DNA of 64,000 nt from Primula veris (GCA_963682055.1 OY821745.1:25913342-25977341), one strand, 5' to 3'; counted from the first letter of the stretch, positions 44,979-57,642 are shown. Notes: a model not told the origin generated them from the sequence alone. Translations and numbers: made by a program.

Positions 44979-46104
44979 GATAAAGTTGACGCAATGTCAT
45001 CTTCTTTCCAAACTCAAGATGATTATTTTTTTCTTATTTGAATGTTAAAAGTTGAACAAATCCATTTCCATACAGATGTCTTGCCTTCATATTTTCTTAA
45101 AGTAGACATTAGGATCTAGAATTCGGTCTCTCTGCTTGTTATAGAGAAACAGAATGATTCTGAAGTACTGTTGGTTGTTAAAAAATGTTTTTTTTCTTAA
45201 AGAGGTTTTGTAATTTTGTATATATAGATCCCTTTTCTGTACCTATTGAGAATGTAGCATTGGGCAAGGGTAGCCTCATTTTGTGCCGTGAGTTAGACTG
45301 TATAATGTCCAGTCACCTTTACAACCATTAGATTAAAAAATTAAGTGTTAGATGATAACTTTTCAATAACTAATTTAATTTTTCAATTTTTATCATATAT
45401 TAAACAAATTCAGATATAATAAATTAAAAACAAATTTTACAACACAATAAAAATAAAAATATAGAAACTAGCGGATACTACCCTAAATTTATAAAAAGAG
45501 AGTGGCTTACAAAATTAATCAAGTAAGTTTAGGAAGAACAGAACGATAAAATTATGACCAATTTGTGGATTTATTGAAACTTATACGAGTTAAAGCTTCG
45601 GCGTACTACTTAATTAGCCCAATAGCAATTTAGAATATCTGAGGAAAGTAAATCATGTAAAGTGTTGTTGCTTTTTAGCATCAGAAAATCGTGCGTTTTT
45701 TTTTTTAAAATCGTGCGTTTCACACATGAAAGTTAACACTGGGAGATTATTTCTGAATTAAATTTAAGACTGTAGGGATCAATTGCATCAAAGTCTTATA
45801 GTAAAACTGCAATTCGGCATGGATAAGAATCAACACCAGCAGCAAGCTACGTTGGAAGAGGAAAAGAAAATTTGCAATCTTTTGTTAAAAAAAAAAATCA
45901 AATTTATATTACAACTACTAAAATGTCCAGTAAAGAGAAAGAAAAAGTTCTTTCGAATTAAAATTCTATTATCGCTGCTATAATTTATGCGCAATCAGAC
46001 ATTTCTCCAAGCTCTACATCACTACCACGACCCCTAAATTTGGCTAGCCAAAGATTAGTAAATACAAATAAACTAGATTCGATATTTCAATTATCAAGTT
46101 CCAT
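44979..46104. other. Intergenic DNA downstream of HAP2
   Basis: It contains the second copy of the dispersed repeat (45515-45805). The rest is AT-rich. The HAP2 3' untranslated region probably occupies the few hundred bases below 46105. Confidence 0.45.
45515..45805 (+). repeat. Dispersed repeat, copy 2
   Basis: Direct-orientation relative of 20560-20880. It differs by a local duplication around a T-run (AATCGTGCGTTT repeated at about 45686-45721). Confidence 0.75.
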
Positions 46105-49100
46105 CTAGAATGTTTGTTTCACGTGTAGTTTCTGATGCTTTTCACCCACAGTTACATGCTTGTGCTTGTGATGTCCCTTCTGATCAACATCATCAAAATG
46201 TGTAAGCTCTTCTATAGTTTCTCTTTCTCTCTTGCGTCGATGGCCAATATGCACGTTTTCCACATCCCCCTTAGTTATTTGTCGTAAAATGATAGACCCT
46301 TTGCTTTTTCCGTGCTTGTGCTTGTCCTTGTGAACATGATAAAGATAATGATGATGATCATCGCTATGTACCAAGTGCTGATGTCTATGTTCCCTGTGGA
46401 TGTTTCTTCTCTTCTTATGGGTATCATGTTTATGATGTTTCTTGACATGGGGTTTCGTAACATCAATATGATGATGCCCATTCTTCTTTCTGGTTCCGTA
46501 AATTGGTTCTTCGTCCACAAAGTGATCTTCCCACCAATCATAAAAAGGATCAAATACACCTTTTTGATGAAGAAGCCAAAGTAGCACAACAACTGTAACT
46601 CCAACAAAGTAAATTAGGAATTTGGATTCTGTTGTGTAAATAGGAAACAATCAAACTAGTCATAGTTTTGTGTGGCAGATAAAAACCTGTGGGGAAAATT
46701 GCTAGAAGCAGACCAAACATCACCACCCAACTCATGCAAATGTACTGTATATGGCAGCTAAATTCAAAGAAACCGGAGCATTTTCTTCTGTTCAAGGACA
46801 AAAAGAATGTATCATTATAATTAATTAGTTTTTTAGGTGTCAAAAAGAATGTATCAGTGTCAATGTTTGGAGGTTGTATTACAAATACAAAAGAGTTTAG
46901 TTTATTTTTCCAGTTTTTCTGGAATGTAAGTCTTGTTGCTCAGTATTTTAGGATTGCCTTGTTAAGAAGCACGATTATGTCTAGTTATTGATTAGATTAG
47001 ATTAGATTAGTTTCTTTTCGGCTACACAAACCTTACAAAAGGAAAACTACTACAAAAGGAAGTTCCGGACAGACCAAGGAGGACCTGGAAAAAAAATTTG
47101 CTTCTTATTATTTTAGCTCTGGACAGACCAAGGAAAACTACTACAAAAGGAAGTTCCGGAAGAAGAACTTTTTATGCCTACACCTAGAAGAAGACTAATT
47201 TGTTTCCGATTAACATTTTAAGTGAACCAAACATATTAAGATTGTGGACAAGTTCCACTTTCAAACTGGTGTTTGGCTATGCGAATTGTGGGATGATACT
47301 ATGATTGTCCTCTTACTAAAAGTACCTGCAAGTTTTTCCTGTAATGAAGTCTGCAATACCACCCCAGAAGTTACTAAGGAAGCTCTCAATAGACCCAAAG
47401 AAACCATGCATACCCATCTCCGGTGGTTGGAAAGCTGTCTGAAAATATATATTTTTCACAAAATAAAATAAATCGAACTCTCGCAAGTGTCCAAAATACA
47501 ATACTTGCATCGTGTGCCAGTCGTTCGAAGCACTTTTATACTAATAGTTACTATCAGAAAGTTTTATTGGTATTTCACAAATACCTTGGAAAACCATCTT
47601 ATAGCTTACACGATTGCTACTTTAAAACAAATCCCATCTGTAACCAGAATGAAATTAGGCAACTAACCTGTGTGCCGTTATCTATAATCGTAGCAGTAGT
47701 GGTAAATTGGCATTCCGCTCTATTTACTTCCTTAAAAGTAGAGTCCTTCAGTATAGCTACAATCAAACACATTATGCAGGTATGAGTTTTAAATTCACAA
47801 CAATGTAATTAAATAAAACTCAAAAGCCAAAAGAAGTAAAAATTTGGCATACCTGTGCATACATATTTAGCAGCTTGATCTGTGGTAGGGTACAATTTGA
47901 ATGGTTGAGCATGAATTTCTTTCGGCTTCATAATATAAAATTGCTCCTAAAATAATACAAACATTTCATCAACAAAAAGTTTGGTATTCTGTAATACAGT
48001 ATAAAAGAATCTTTCCTAAATCCAAATGACACCCAGAGCAGATGACCCTACAAATTAATTATCTTCATAAAACTATGAAATCAAGTTGTAAATTTATCAA
48101 TTATCACTTCAAATGATCATGCTACAAAGAACAAAAAATTGAATACCTCCATTTGACTCACACCTCCAGAGCAATCAAACTGCAAGATGAGAACTGTCAC
48201 TAAACATACAGTATTTAACAGAATAAACAAAGCCAGGTATATGTCTAGCTATAAGCCTATAACTCAAGCAGATTCTAATTACTAATTAAAAAAGAATATG
48301 AAAGTTAAGAGAGAAACTAAAAACCAAAAATACATTGTTATTGAAAGGTATAATGTATTCATGGCAGTGCATACCGTAAGGCTATATGATGCTTCCATTT
48401 CACCAATATTTTTAGTCGTGATGATAGCAGTTCCAAATTGAGTTAAGGCCTCAAAAGTTGGCACAGTAATACCAACAATTTCTCCAGGGCTCCTACATAT
48501 TGTTCGGTGACACAATGAATATCTGTAAACTAAGCGATAACATAACAAAGATGAATTCTACAGAATGTGGTTGTAGCACCCCAAGAACTAATGTAAAGAT
48601 CTGATTTGAGAGGTATTTACATGCTTTGTTATGCAAACATAATTCAACTCGTCTGGTGCAGAATTAGAGCTTCTGTAATAAGAATATTCGTAAGAAAAAT
48701 TCCAACTCTAATTGAGGACAAGGGAGTGACAAATGAAGTTCCAATATGCAGATCAAGATCCTCGGTAACAGTATAACCGTCTTACTATCTCATATCACAG
48801 AATGAAAATAAACCAAGCTAAACATTGAAAACTAGGCACACAAGTATATGAAAGACTTAGTCATCATGATTTGCAAAACAATTTCTATTATCATTAAAAC
48901 AAACAATCACAAAACACCAGAATTATTGGGTACGGCGAATTGAATAATAAAAGGTTTTTTCCAAAGGAAGAAAATAAATATTAAACAGACTATTACTAAG
49001 GGGTGTGTTGAAAATGTAGCGCAAGAGCTACCTGCAGTTGCAGCTTAAAATGAAAAACCTTTTTATCTTAATCTCTGCCATTCATCCACATCATCATATT

Positions 49101-52100
49101 TATAGACTTTGTAAGGGATATATGATTAAGGCATCGTCCAAATAAAAATCAAACGGTCATATACTTAGCTGGAATAGATACTAATAAACAAATGATCTCC
49201 AAAACTTTATAGATCTCGTAATCAAAGCAAGTAATATTGACCTTTGGTAGACATATTCGATATCATCAGCACTTAGTTCTATCAGGAGGTTTGTATTTAG
49301 AACTTCAGTTATTCCAATTGAAAATGAGCGACTCCCAGAGTTCTGCACAACGAAACTAATCAGAAACTAAAATGACGACAAACTTGAGACAATGAAGCCA
49401 ATAATAGTAAATGAAATATAACTGGATGCTGATTAATTCTCTGAAACCTTCCTTCCACTACATAAAGTGGAGTCTGATTCCGACCCATTCGATTCATATC
49501 TGTCTGGGGGGAGAGAAAAAATAAGCTTCAGAATAAACAATTTTGCACACCTAAAGCAGTTTAAAACAAAAACTCCACTAACAACCAGCATCATATGAAT
49601 TACGATTATCAGCTTCTTTTTCTAACCATTCTCTTCAGTTTTTTTTTTTAAATCCCCTCAATGTATAATAAAAGAAGTTGGTACGCGATTTTATTGGAAA
49701 AGTAGCATTGTATCAACAAATATCACAGAAGACTTGAAGCATGATGGTAATCAGAGATTGCCAGATGATTCAATTTATTTGTGATGAATGATAAAAAAAA
49801 ATGAAGGAATACCCAATAAATTACCAAAAGATAACAACAAATCGGAGTAAAACTTTTTCACATAAAATTCCTACTGGCATACTTATCTGGAATTAATTAA
49901 ATCAAGTCTTCTATAGATGAACAAAGCAGCATGAATGAAATATATACATACATTTATGAATTCTTAACTTTAAGTACTTAAGACGGGATGAGGTCGAAAA
50001 GGCAATCGAAGTACATATCTTGATAATAATTTGATACATGGTTATGAAAGTTATATTATGTCAAATTTGAAAAGAATGCTAACCTCCCAGAAGTTCCACA
50101 ACTGATTGTGCAAGCAGCTCCAAAACGGCGAAGAGCAGAAATCTGGTTGTCCATTGAAGGCATCATAACCAACACCGATTTTATTGCACTCAATACCATC
50201 TAAGGTAAACCGAACTCTCTCAAGTAACATCCACAAGGAATAGTTCTTCCCCAAATCTTGTGGCTGACCAGGCCCACCCTTTCAACACAAAAAGAAACAA
50301 AAAAAATTTCAATTGTATGATCTGATTTTGTTAATGGTGGCAAACGCGGAAACTTCATTTTTCCATATGAACAACAGGCAAAAGAGTTCTCGCAAACAAT
50401 AGGAAAATGTTCCATTTGCAAGATGGTGGATGGATATCTCCAGCACTAGAGAATGGTTTCATTTTTTATCCCTCCGAAAATAAAAATAAAAATAAAAACA
50501 CACTTAAAATCACAGTAGATGGTTATCTGCAGCATTTGAGAATGGTTTCATATTTTATCGGCCTAAAAAGAAAAAAAGCACTAGAGTATATTCATCATAG
50601 TTAGCTTACGAGCCAGGGAATGACCAGGTAATACTCATCAAACGAAGGTATATTTGTGTATCCGGCATAATCACCAATTAGGTTAGCTCTTAGAAATTTA
50701 TCTTGGGATATGACTGTTCTGTTAGCTGGCCCCACAATCACTTCCTGTGGGGGAAAAAAACAAAGGAATCTTATATTTTCAAGAGCTGCCAGGAACTGGT
50801 GCAGTATTTGGTTATACAGCCCATATTAAAAATGGTAATATGTTCAAGTTAATTTGTAACATAACAAGAATAAACTAAAAAGTTAAATTTGCTAGCAAAC
50901 ATTGATAAAGTACATACCGAGATTTTAGAATCTGTCTTCACCTCAATTTTGATACTAAACCCTAGGGAGCGCTGACCAATACCGAAAACGTGAAACCTGA
51001 CAACAAAATATAAGTGATATGGAAAAATATAGAGTCAAAAAAATGCATTTTAAAATAAGATAACAAGGCAAATTACAAAACTAAGTATGTCATTTCAATC
51101 AGGGGAAGAGCTAGTTGGGGTCTGGCAGGGGCTACAAGCGCCACCTCCCCCCCCCCCCCCCCCCCAATATTTAAAAAAAAAAAAAATTTTACAGTGCAAA
51201 ATTTTTTTTTAACGAAAAATAGGTATTTAGCCCCCCCATATTGAAATTATAAAATCCAGCCCCCTTCCATCTACTGATCCTGGCTCCGCCGCTGCTTTCA
51301 ATATGAGGAAATGAATGTTAATTACAGGGTCATTTGTATATACTAATTGGATAAACATGAAGCACAACAACTAAAAAAATATCTACTACTACTTTCAGAA
51401 ATGCATAACCAAACCAGTTTATCAAACCTCATCTACTTGCTTATTTCTATAACTAATATTTGAGAAAAGACAATTTTAATGAGTGTCAAGCCATACCAAT
51501 CACCTGGATATCGAAGACAATGTGCCGTTTTAGCCTTTCCTTTCAGCATCTTGTCAACTTGTAAACACAAAGTTTAAGAATCATTTCTCAGTTGCCCTTC
51601 AGACTAACAATGGTTTTAACTAAATATATGAAAAAGGATAGCCTTACAAAAGTTTCCACACGACGAAGGAACCCTACGCTGATCACCACAAGGACAGCAT
51701 GTTGGCTGCACAAGGAAGCATAAGAAAATATAAAAAGACTGAAGTAAATGGATGTAAATTTTCAAATTAGCATGTAAAAGAAAAGGTTCATTTTGTAGAA
51801 AAAATACATACTCCTATAACTTAAGGTCACAAGGGTTAAAACCAACACCAAATCAGTCGGTCTCAAGGAACAATACCTTAGTGTTCTCAATAATGTGGCC
51901 TTCTCCATCTCGCAACCTATGTCGATTTATGAACACATTTAGTCAAGTATAGAAAATTTAGTAACACTGATATATAACAAATATTTAAGAAAAAAACCTA
52001 AGTAATAAGAAAACTGTTTATACTCTAGATTTATCTGTAGTTATCTGGATATTCAATCAAACTTACTCTAGATTTATCAGGAATGCTGATCATAGATATC

Positions 52101-53957
52101 AAAAGTAAGTACTAATCAACCAAGTCGAAAAGTTAACAGAAGAAGGTTCCTCGAAAATGCTAGTATGTACTATGTACCCGAGAAAGTTTAGCAGCTGATT
52201 TAAAATGGAGTAACTAACATTTCGATTCTACATCGGTCTACCTTTATCATTGGATAATCCAAAACGTTAATATTTTAACATTTTAAAACTCATTCTAAAT
52301 GTGTCTATCTAGGATGTTCCATGTGCGTGTGACAATGGGCTCATCTCATTTCTTAATCGGTCCCTTCAATGGGAGTGTATGATATACGTTACTTGACAAC
52401 GATAAAATTTTTTGAAAAATTGTACTCCAACAGCAATTAGACCTTGGAACAGCTACTTGTACTACTAACATCTCAGTAAGAATAAACAAAATGTATGATA
52501 AAAGATGGTACAAGCCTCTCGCAGTTCTTCACAACATGTGCACCAGCATCTGACATGCATTTTCTTGTTTGAACAAAGAACTCCTCAGGTTTATAAGCAA
52601 CATCCTAAGAAATGTCAAAACACCTTAAGTTACTAAAGCTATGAGGGGATACATGACGAAATTATGACTTCAACCCTCATCTAAATAACATAAAACAATT
52701 AAAGTTTCTTAAAAGTTCAAAAACATAGAATGAATCAAATAGTAGATTCATGGGAAAAGGGAAAACTAATAATGTTCAACCTTGATCTACCGTCTTCAAA
52801 CTCTGAAACGCCACAGCATACCAACTATTTTTTCAGTTATAGATACACACTAAAACATTTTATTACTTCAAAAGGACGAGTATTTCATTAAGTTACCCCT
52901 CATCCGGGTCCACTGATATAAAGAAAACTTGAAAAGCCTGTGTAGATTTGCTGAAATGAGCCCTACTTTAGGCCAACGAAAGAAAAGCATTACGCTAAGG
53001 ATGCATACTATATATGGACTTATTGCGATACAAATGCTAGTTTTAAATAATTTCGAAATGACAACTCCACGATTTTGAGACTGATAGCAAGTTAGCAACG
53101 TTTTTGCCATTGACCATGATCCGATATGCATCCAATATCCAAGTTTCATAAATGTTTATCTATAAATATCTGTATGCGTCAGCCAAACTGCATTTATATA
53201 ATTTAACCCTTAGCATTACAATTAAAAGTGCTGAGTACTCACTCGTATATATGTCAATTCAAACAAGGCATAAGCAGCGGATTTGTTAACTGTGATAACA
53301 GGTGGAGTTCTCAGGGCTCGCATCTCGGAGGTCGAATTCTCCTCTACCTCCACCAACTGCGCCACGACCGATGCCTCTCCTCCACTCTGAACAGCCATCC
53401 CAGCGTAAATTATGTTTATAGTCGATAACTTTTAACTATAAGTCCATTATCACACAGGGATGAAAAAGTAACAAATTAAGTTCCCAACTATTTGGAAAAT
53501 TCACTTATTTGATCTCTTCTAATTTTTTTTCCCTTTTCACATTTAAATCTCTATGCACGCGATGAGTAGACAACATCAAAATCCAAAACCATTCAAAGGA
53601 ATTTATTATAAATAATTTATAAAAAGGAATTGCCTGTGTAGCAATGATTACGTTTCATACTAATTTGTACACTAAAACTTGTTAATTGTTAACAGATTTT
53701 CAACCTATGGTGTTAACAGATTTTCAATCTAAAGGACACATTACTTCATTGGAGAGAGGAATAAAAATGATGCATACCGAATCGCTAGGAACAGCCATAT
53801 TGATGATGATCTTGTTGGTGCAGTTGATGTCATCAGAACCGGATCCCTTTTCGCATTTTTCCAACTTTGATTTGGAAAGGATTTGGGTGCCGAAAACACC
53901 CGCATAGTAATGAGAGATAAAGCTGAAGGCGAGTAAAACTATCACTGGAAGTCTCAT
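46105..53957 (-). CDS. HAP2: HAP2/GCS1 male gamete fusion protein, 18 exons, 732 aa
   Basis: Exons on the minus strand: 53957-53778, 53386-53243, 52604-52516, 51916-51877, 51705-51648, 51557-51497, 50996-50918, 50744-50610, 50278-50084, 49503-49423, 49342-49242, 48492-48375, 48179-48147, 47946-47853, 47756-47668, 47438-47326, 46787-46687, 46592-46105. Total 2199 bases in one frame. HAP2/GCS1 is the conserved class-II fusogen on sperm cells that merges gamete membranes. Visible features are a signal peptide (about 1-24), the opening QILSKSKLEKCEK, the cysteine-rich CCPCGDQRR segment, PGDWFHVFGIGQRSLGF, SLWMLLERVRFTLDG, FCSSPFWSCLHNQLWNF, a membrane segment (about 553-580) and a long His/Lys-rich cytoplasmic tail. 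Length is normal for plants. All introns are GT-AG except intron 3, which seems to be GC-AG. Introns hold a hAT-like MITE and a tandem repeat. Confidence 0.96.
47041..47160. repeat. 91-bp tandem duplication in a HAP2 intron
   Basis: GGAAAACTACTACAAAAGGA and the following AGTTCCGGA occur at 47041 and 47132. GGACAGACCAAGGA occurs at 47067 and 47121. It lies in the intron between exons 16 and 17. A GATTA pentamer run lies nearby at about 46989-47010. Confidence 0.85.
51092..51302. mobile_element. hAT-like MITE in a HAP2 intron, 8-bp TSD
   Basis: 195-bp insertion at 51100-51294 with inverted ends CAGGGGAAGAGCTAG and CAGCGGCGGAGCCAG (right end inverted). Flanks are ATTTCAAT (51092-51099) and CTTTCAAT (51295-51302), one mismatch. 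It contains a C-run of about 20 at 51148-51167 and an A-run. A relative lies at 56225-56398. It sits in the intron between exons 6 and 7. Confidence 0.8.
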
Positions 53958-54395
53958 TGTACAGTACGGAAATTTCTTTCTGATAAAATTATATCAAAAG
54001 AAACAAAACCAATAAATCATATAACTTCTTTCTGTCATGTCTAAATTGTTAGAAGGAAATTACGCATATTTGTTAACTATACAGAAGCTAGATTACAAAT
54101 CAAAAGACGAAGTCAACTGAAGAACTTCAAAAGAAAACATACAACCTTGTCTAAAACATGAACAACATTAACATTGGCAAAACGTTTAATTAGATTTTAT
54201 TATTCTGTTTTATAAGAAAATAAATTTTTTTTACTTTTCTTAAGTTTTGTATCAAATCCTAGCCACATGAAAAACAACCAAGTACAAGAAAAAGAGAAAA
54301 AGATTATAATTCCTCTCTTTCGACCATCTAAAACATATATTCGAAAAGAAAGTACGCATATCATCAAACTTATTTATCTTTTTTCACTTTGTAAT
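53958..54395 (-). other. HAP2: HAP2 upstream region
   Basis: 438 bp between the HAP2 start codon and the Cassandra insertion. It must contain the 5' leader and proximal promoter, but I could not single out a TATA box with confidence. Confidence 0.4.
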
Positions 54396-54696
54396 GGTAC
54401 TGTGACGACCCAGATTTCCAGGAAGGAAATTCTGTTGTGCGGTGTTGTGCGTCAGTCCCACATCGCCCAGATATGAGAGTACTCGTGTGGTATATGAGCT
54501 TAAATATTCATTTCCTATCAACAAGGCCTTTTAAAGCCGTGCGGCACAATAGCGAGGACGGAACTCAGCAGTTAAGCGTGCTTAGCTTGGAGTAGTATCA
54601 GGATGGGTGACCCCCCTGAGAAGTTGTGCCAAAGCGGACAATATTGTTGATACGGGCATGGCGGTTCGGTCCGTAGGGCCGGGTCGTTACAGGTAC
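54396..54696 (+). mobile_element. Cassandra (TRIM) solo LTR, TSD GGTAC
   Basis: The LTR is 54401-54691 (291 bp). It begins TGTGACGACCC, ends GGGTCGTTACA, and is flanked by GGTAC at 54396-54400 and 54692-54696. A 5S-rRNA-like segment inside it identifies the Cassandra family of terminal-repeat retrotransposons in miniature. Only one LTR remains. It sits about 440 bp upstream of the HAP2 start codon. Confidence 0.92.
54530..54630 (+). ncRNA. 5S rRNA-like sequence in the Cassandra LTR
   Basis: The segment contains GAACTCAGCAGTTAAGCGTG, AGTAGTATCAGGATGGGTGA and CCTGAGAAG, matching the middle and 3' half of plant 5S rRNA. It includes the pol III internal control region (A box at about 54570-54582, C box at about 54600-54612). 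The 5' part diverges. It is not a 5S gene, although Cassandra copies can recruit pol III. Confidence 0.88.
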
Positions 54697-55163
54697 ACAG
54701 AAAAAATGAAATAAATTTTCTACCCCTGTTTTTACTTCTACTAATCTATTTCAACTTCAAAATTGTCTAAAAAATAAATGGGAAATAATTAAAAGAGAAT
54801 TCTCTAAGGTTTGTACTTATTACCTGCCTAAGTTACAAATTCACAAACCGTTCAATGTTGATGAAAACGACAAAAAAAAAACCCGAGAATTTCCAACTTT
54901 TCAACCATTTATCGGTCTTTAATAAATATGAAGCAAAGAAAAAGAGCAATGAACCTAACACACACAAGCATTTACTTTAAATACTTAGTTGTTTCTGTAA
55001 AACAACAAACAAAACCATAAAAAGGTTAAATAAAGATAGGTGATACTAAAATTCTCTTTTATCTACAGAAAATTTTAATCATGCAAAAAAAAAAAAAAAC
55101 CTTTACATGGGTAGCAATTAAATCAATGAAAAAACTAACATTTACTTGGGTCGTCCCAGTCAC

Positions 55164-55201
<38 letters not shown>

Positions 55202-55547
55202 AGAAGAGAGCAGTTGCAATTTGCAAAGTCAGTTTTTAAGTTGTATGTATCTACACTGTTACTTTATCTTAGCAGAGGTTGAAAAATTACACATGATTTT
55301 ATAAATTAAAAAAAAAAAAAAAAAAAAAAATTGTAACTGTCAAAGTTCAAAATAGAATACCAATTACTATTTTAATAAAACTAAAAAATAACTTATCTAT
55401 CCCTATTCTGCACTCTCTCTCTTTTCACTCTCAGGTATTACTCTTCCTGTTATGTTTATGGTTATAAGTGTTTTTTTATTGTAAAATTGAGTTTGTGTTG
55501 CTAATTACTTTTGTTTAATATTTCACAACAATTTATACATCTACGCG
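54697..55547. other. Intergenic DNA with simple repeats
   Basis: (GA)n at about 55168-55199, an A-run at about 55310-55330. May include the body of the Helitron-like element ending at 55582. No gene supported. Confidence 0.45.
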
Positions 55548-55582
55548 TTACATCACGCATCGCGTGGACGCATATGCACTAG
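55548..55582 (+). mobile_element. Helitron-like 3' end
   Basis: Stem CACGC/GCGTG (55554-55566, loop ATC), then 12 bases, then CTAG (55579-55582) followed by T. This is the same signature as the minus-strand end at 21503. The 5' end was not identified. Confidence 0.5.
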
Positions 55583-56224
55583 TGTACATTATGTTTACCG
55601 CACTATTTTAAAAGTTGATATAATTGGCCATTTCGATATTAAAAAAGGAAAACATAAAAGAATAGAAAAGCGTTAAGAGTATTATTTAAGGTTTGGATCA
55701 GTTTTGAAACCGGAAAAAATACACTTAGTACGCTTAACTACAGGACGTTAATAAAAAATGCACCGAACTAGCTATCGACATTAATAATTTAAATATCGAA
55801 CTTTGTTTTATTTTCAAAAATCAGACATTTCCCATAAATTGATCTCATAATCGTGTTATGTGCGATCACACAAACTAATTAATAGGTTTTTTTATTTTTT
55901 ATTTTTTTCCTGTTTTCTCCCTTCAAATTGAAGGGTAAAATTTGTTGTATGATACTATATTTCTTGTTTTTTGAGGGAAAAAACTGAGGAGGAAAGTTAA
56001 ATACACTTTAATCTGGTCGTGTGATGGCGTGTGCCACGATTATGAGATCGATTTGGCCAAAAGAACTGATTTGTAAAAACAGAACAATATATGGTACTTA
56101 AATTGTTAATACTAATAATTTGGTATTATTTTTGTTAACGTTTGTTAGTTTGATGTACTAAACTTATTTTTTTTCGTATTGAAACATATTTAATTGCTAG
56201 GCTAATTTAAGAAACTATCTTATG
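55583..56224. other. Intergenic DNA, nothing recognised
   Basis: AT-rich sequence. No feature supported. Confidence 0.4.
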
Positions 56225-56398
56225 CAAGGGAGGAGCTCTGTTAGGGATGGCACGAGCTACACCACCACCACCCCTAAATATTTTTAAAATAAATTTTTAC
56301 AGTGCAAAATTTTATTTTTAGTATGAAAATAACGATTTTGCATCCTATATTTAATTTTTTAAATTCATCCCCATCTACTAATCATCGCTCCGCCACTG
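56225..56398. mobile_element. hAT-like MITE, relative of 51100-51294
   Basis: It shares the layout and the phrases TTTTTACAGTGCAAAATTTT, CATCTACTAATC and GCTCCGCCACTG with the HAP2 intron copy. TATCTTATG occurs on both sides (56216-56224 and 56401-56409), a probable duplication offset by two bases on the right. Confidence 0.7.
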
Positions 56399-57290
56399 AT
56401 TATCTTATGATTTAGACCATGACATAAACCCTTAAAATTATAATTCACATCAAATCCCAAATTTGTCTCTCCTTACATTGACATAGCCAATGAGCAGACG
56501 TAGAGTCGTTTTTTTCATAATAATTACGTATGCCCTCACTTTGGAGATGGCATGGCCGAAGCATGTTCACGTGGAGAGTATAGCAAACGCATCAGTTTTC
56601 TTATATTTTTTCTCATATTTAATATAATTAGCATCACTTTTATGTTTTTAGGGTAACAGTTTAACTTTATACATTTTCCAGCTTTCCTATCAAATTTATT
56701 ATCATAACTAAATATTACTATATTTTAATATACTTCTATCAATTTTTTTCAACCCAAATTAATTTACTAGAGCAACCACATTAAATAACTTACAAGTTTT
56801 CTCGTATTTAAAATAAAAAGTACACTTTTACAACTTATAAGGAAACGTTTTGTTTTATACAAATTATCAGTTTTTTTTATAAATGTTGTTTAGAATAATT
56901 GATGCAGACTGGTTTTAAACAAGTCTTCTATATATTTAAGGAAAATAAAGAACTTTAAGATAATTTAGTATGTTTACTTATCCTTTTACAATGGATAAAG
57001 ATAGCTAAAAGAATCTATGGTTTTGAACGATTTAAGTTTCATTGAACGGTAAATATGCTTACATTTTTCATTAATCTATCTTTGACATGACAAATGGTTA
57101 TTGGATCGTTATGATCGGCTCGTCTTACACTTTAAACTCTCTCAATGAATGTAAGGACAAAAACACAAAATTTCAAAAAAAATATATATATATATACAAA
57201 AACACACGAAGACCAATTTACTTAATTTATTCTTGTCACATGCACATGTATATAGGAACTAGAAAGTGTAGAATTACAAGATTCACGTTC
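56399..57290. other. Intergenic DNA, nothing recognised
   Basis: AT-rich sequence with a short (TA)n at about 57181-57195. No feature supported. Confidence 0.4.
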
Positions 57291-57635
57291 TGGTGAATCA
57301 GTTTACGATCAGTATATGTGTATATTTAGTGTGAAATGATCAAAAAACATATTTTTATTAATAAAATGAAAAGTATATGTGTATATTTAGAGAGAGAGGA
57401 TCGAAAAACATATTTTTATTAATAAAATGAAATGAATAATAAAACTAGCTGGAGAAATTATTTATAGTTTATAGTTTCTCAGGTTTACAATTGAGTCCTC
57501 TAAATCACAAAACACACACATTTAGTCTAATGGAAACATAGTTACAGTTCAGTACTCTAAGTTACAAAATGTTACAAATTAGTTCTGTAATATTTCAAAG
57601 TTACAAATTATGATTAAACTACAATACTCTTCATA
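57291..57635 (-). repeat. Probable 3' LTR of the degraded copia element
   Basis: On the minus strand pol ends just before TTGAGGGGGCG, a copia polypurine tract at about 57636-57646, which marks the LTR start at about 57635. The far LTR boundary is not certain. Inside, a 61-bp unit (AGTATATGTGTATATTTAG...) is tandemly duplicated at 57311 and 57372. The matching 5' LTR is beyond the window. Confidence 0.5.
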
Positions 57636-57642
57636 CGCCCCC

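Noticed and set aside
46275..46607. Overlapping frames on both strands in the HAP2 last exon
   Set aside because: The His-rich tail of HAP2 (CAT/CAC repeats) opens the other frames by composition. The HAP2 frame joins 17 other exons and is the real one.
54530..54630. Genuine 5S rRNA gene
   Set aside because: The 5' part diverges from 5S and the segment sits inside an LTR with TGTGACGACCC/GGGTCGTTACA ends and a target duplication, so it is Cassandra.
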